From assembly GCA_029939875.1 (NCBI GenBank), contig JAOZSC010000026.1, positions 1-7,641 on the forward strand: a stretch of 7,641 nt of DNA, written 5' to 3'. A program made the position numbers and the translations under genes. This stretch comes from Desulfobacterales bacterium (GTDB taxonomy: Bacteria > Desulfobacterota > Desulfobacteria > Desulfobacterales > JAFDCJ01). A model generated the notes under the pieces. The model worked only from the letters and a program-made list of their open reading frames with translations, searched no databases and was not told the DNA's origin. Below, in pieces: positions 5,690-7,641 of this stretch (positions within the stretch are counted from its first letter, which is position 1; each line of letters starts with the position of its first letter).

Positions 5690-7306
5690 TCATGGTGTTC
5701 TGCGTATGGCCACCAGGGTAATATCGTCAAACTGGTCGGCTTTGCCGATGTGTTCCTGCACTCTGTTTGCAATCCGATCCAGCAGGTCAGCGGCCGAGAC
5801 GACCGGGATACCCAGCATGGACACCAGGCGATCCCGGGTAAAAAATGTGCGGTCCGCCGCACTGGCCTCGATGACGCCGTCGGTGTATCCGAGCAGCAGG
5901 TCCCCGGGGTCCAGCCGGCTTTGCCGGATGCCAAACGAACTTTCCGTCTGGATGCCCACTGCCGGGCCGGTGGCGGCAAGCCGCGCTTTGATTCCACCGC
6001 CGGGAGCCACGATAAACAGGGACTCGTGTCCCCCATTGATATAACTCAGTGCTCCGGAATCCGGTTCCAGTATCCCGAAAAACAATGTGGCGAACATGGC
6101 CAGATCACCATGGTTTAACGCAATGTAACTGTTGGTAAGCGCAACAGCTTGCAGGGCTCTGGTGTCGTGCGCATCAATATCCGGATGGCCACCCCCCGCA
6201 GCGGGATTATCCGGTACAATATCGCTGCAGGTCAGCGGCAGGCCGTTGAGCGCGGTCTGGCCCGAAAAAATACGGATCAAACTGCGAAACAGGGCCATGA
6301 AAAGTGCGGCTCCCACGCCTTTGTCGCACACGTCGGCAATCACAATGCCAACTTTGCCGCCGGGGAGCTCAAAAAGATCGTAAAAATCACCGGCCACCTG
6401 GCGGGCCGGTTTAAAGAAAGCCGCTGTTTCCCAACCCGGCAGCTGCAGCAAATGAGCGGGCAAGAAATTAACCTGCATCTGCCGTCCTTTTTCCAGTTCG
6501 CCGTTAAGCATCCGGGAGTAAGACTGCACCTGCTGAAAACTTTGTTGCAGTGCGGCTTCGGCTTTTTTGCGCCGGGCATTGGCATCTGATATTTGTTGGT
6601 ACATCCGGCGAAACGCTCCGATCACCTCGCCCAGTTCATCGTTGCGCTCAGCCTTGGCCGAATAAAATTCCGGGGTATCCTGGTCCTGGCTGAGGGCATC
6701 TCCGGCCCGGATGAGGTCATGTCTCAAATTCAAAATGGGATTGACCACGATCCAGTGCAGCGTAAGCCAGGTGCCCCCGGTAACAAAAAGCGAAATAATC
6801 ACCACCAGTCCGGCAATTCGAAAAAAAAAGGCATACAGCCGGTGTGTTACCGATGAGGCGTCATGGCGTAAAATCAAGCGGTATTTTCTTTTCAATTCTG
6901 CCGGGGAACAAGCAATATCGTAACGGGAGCCTTTGCGGTCGAAAAAAAACGTCATACCGGCGGAACTCACATCAGCAATCGACAGCCCGGGCATTTCGCC
7001 AAAAGTACCGACTTTTTCCCCGTCCGTCCGGTACAGGGCCCCACCGATCACGGTTCTGCCGTCATACAGTTTTTGAATGTATTTGAAAAGTTCTGCATCC
7101 GGGGCTTCGGGGGGTACGATCTGCATAATGAACGCCACGCGCGCCAGTGAAATTTCTTTCATCTGCAGTAAAAGCTCTTTTTCGCGCTTTTTAAATGACG
7201 GAATAAAAATCAACGCTTCGATGGCGACCACGCTGATAAATACCCAAAACACAATGCGCCATGAAAGCCTGGAGATCGATAAGTGAGACATTTTTTTTTG
7301 TGACAT
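5690..7306 (-). CDS. Membrane sensor SpoIIE/RsbU-type PP2C serine/threonine phosphatase, 538 aa
   Basis: Likely role: it senses an envelope or periplasmic signal and dephosphorylates a serine/threonine-phosphorylated regulator, typically an anti-sigma-factor antagonist (STAS) protein. Architecture: TM1 about 16-36; periplasmic sensor about 37-155; TM2 about 158-188; HAMP about 185-245 ('VNPILNLRHDL', 'ERNDELGEVIGAFRRM'); coiled-coil linker about 240-280 ending 'GRQMQVNFLP'; PP2C domain about 288-536. Metal-binding motifs are intact: 'GDFYD' (306-310), 'ADVCDKGVGAALFM' (324-337), 'GGH' (425-427), 'YTDGVIEA' (474-481) and 'FDDITL' (526-531). An extra Gly/Asp/Pro-rich segment of about 37 residues (348-384) lies between the DVCDKG helix and the 'LTNSYIALN' helix. 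ATG 7306 has GGAG 8 nt upstream (plus-strand 7315-7318). The gene stands alone on its strand with its own promoter. No STAS or switch-kinase gene is visible, so the partner is unknown. Confidence 0.92.
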   Translation of the reverse strand: MSQKKMSHLSISRLSWRIVFWVFISVVAIEALIFIPSFKKREKELLLQMKEISLARVAFIMQIVPPEAPDAELFKYIQKLYDGRTVIGGALYRTDGEKVGTFGEMPGLSIADVSSAGMTFFFDRKGSRYDIACSPAELKRKYRLILRHDASSVTHRLYAFFFRIAGLVVIISLFVTGGTWLTLHWIVVNPILNLRHDLIRAGDALSQDQDTPEFYSAKAERNDELGEVIGAFRRMYQQISDANARRKKAEAALQQSFQQVQSYSRMLNGELEKGRQMQVNFLPAHLLQLPGWETAAFFKPARQVAGDFYDLFELPGGKVGIVIADVCDKGVGAALFMALFRSLIRIFSGQTALNGLPLTCSDIVPDNPAAGGGHPDIDAHDTRALQAVALTNSYIALNHGDLAMFATLFFGILEPDSGALSYINGGHESLFIVAPGGGIKARLAATGPAVGIQTESSFGIRQSRLDPGDLLLGYTDGVIEASAADRTFFTRDRLVSMLGIPVVSAADLLDRIANRVQEHIGKADQFDDITLVAIRRTP

Positions 7307-7373
7307 TAGTTTTTCTCCGCAATTGTTCAGGTCACGGTCCTGTTCAGATTTAAATTGCGCAAAAAAAATCCTG

Positions 7374-7389
7374 TAATTTTTAAAAATTA
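7374..7389. repeat. Perfect 16-bp A/T palindrome over the phosphatase promoter
   Basis: TAATTTTTAAAAATTA is its own reverse complement. Its right half contains the proposed -10 box of the minus-strand phosphatase promoter, and its left half lies at the predicted transcription start. That position suits an operator for a dimeric repressor. An A/T palindrome can also arise by chance or act only as easily melted DNA. Confidence 0.5.
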
Positions 7390-7411
7390 GGTATCATTTT
7401 GCCTTTGTCAA
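7384..7411 (-). promoter_or_regulatory. Candidate sigma-70 promoter for the SpoIIE-type phosphatase gene
   Basis: On the minus strand a perfect TTGACA (plus coordinates 7406-7411) is followed after 16 nt by TAATTT (7384-7389). Transcription would start near 7377 and give a 5' leader of about 70 nt to the ATG at 7306. The spacing is one short of the 17-nt optimum and the -10 differs from TATAAT at two positions, so this is a good but not ideal match. Confidence 0.5.
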
Positions 7412-7594
7412 AACAAACCGCAATTCACCTGTGGCGGCATAGACCTGTGGGGATATTTCCGATAGGTCGCTTCATTGGGCGGTTCCTTACACCCGAAAAA
7501 AGATGAACAGGCCTAGGCCTAACACGGCACTGGTCGTCCGCTTGACTTTATAGCGCATTCATGGCTTAGTGACTGCACAAGGAGGGCTTTGTCC

Positions 7595-7641
7595 ATGTTT
7601 AAAAAAATAGCCGCACTTTTCAGCCCCAAGGCGGCAACACA
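7595..7641 (+). CDS. 5' end of an unidentified gene (runs off window)
   Basis: Only 15 codons are visible, MFKKIAALFSPKAAT. The ATG at 7595 follows AAGGAGG (7579-7585) at a 9-nt spacing, a near-perfect Shine-Dalgarno, so a real start is likely. The N-terminus is basic then hydrophobic but too short to call a signal peptide or assign a family. It is divergent from the phosphatase gene, with about 290 bp between the two starts. Confidence 0.6.
   Translation, partial: MFKKIAALFSPKAAT

Noticed and set aside
5596..6036. Minus-strand 146-codon open frame
   Set aside because: It overlaps the phosphatase gene in another frame, and its Ser/Pro/Arg-rich composition is typical of a shadow frame.
7509..7520. 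Perfect palindrome AGGCCTAGGCCT
   Set aside because: It is a doubled AGGCCT with no visible relation to a promoter element; a 12-bp palindrome is not strong evidence of an operator on its own.
7562..7577. Sigma-54-like site TGGC-N8-TGCA before the last gene
   Set aside because: The start of transcription would fall at about 7588, after the Shine-Dalgarno at 7579-7585, so it could not drive translation of that gene; the -12 element is also imperfect.

Overview
The window looks like chromosomal DNA of a Gram-negative bacterium, most plausibly a sulfate-reducer-type deltaproteobacterium (Desulfobacterota). This is inferred from the style of the proteins (a short PlsB-like acyltransferase, a SpoIIE-type phosphatase with a periplasmic sensor, small lineage-type hypotheticals) and from intergenic 'caccaagacac...' and 'acggacaac' repeats. 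No rRNA, tRNA, CRISPR array or transposase is visible, so the taxonomic call is soft.

Layout. At the left edge is the 3' end of a DUF1285-like gene (2-280), followed closely by a small hypothetical gene (302-574). A 443-residue PlsB/GPAT-like acyltransferase (653-1984) comes next and converges on a small minus-strand coiled-coil gene (2047-2325). An intergenic stretch of about 430 bp then carries a 73-bp imperfect inverted repeat and a perfect TATAAT box. It leads into a 307-residue protein related to ArdC/ImmA-IrrE-type metallopeptidase-like proteins (2755-3678), whose expected HExxH motif reads RELGH. About 600 bp without a convincing gene follow (3679-4288). After that come a membrane-anchored coiled-coil protein of unknown function (4289-5218) and, directly abutting it, what looks like an internally deleted, frameshifted remnant of an AMP-nucleosidase-like gene (5219-5545). 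The right third is a minus-strand membrane sensor phosphatase (TM, periplasmic domain, TM, HAMP, PP2C/SpoIIE; 5690-7306) with a recognisable promoter overlapped by a perfect 16-bp palindrome. The first 15 codons of another plus-strand gene with a strong Shine-Dalgarno start at 7595.

How the genes work together. Strand switches, long spacers and gene remnants indicate a patchwork of mostly single-gene transcription units rather than one pathway. The clearest biochemical roles are membrane phospholipid acylation (653-1984, though with altered motifs) and envelope-stimulus signalling through serine/threonine dephosphorylation (5690-7306), probably acting on an anti-sigma-antagonist-type partner encoded elsewhere. 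I do not see a new multi-gene system. The points most worth a second look are the changed catalytic residues in the metallopeptidase-like and acyltransferase proteins, the decaying AMP-nucleosidase-like locus and the inverted-repeat element.
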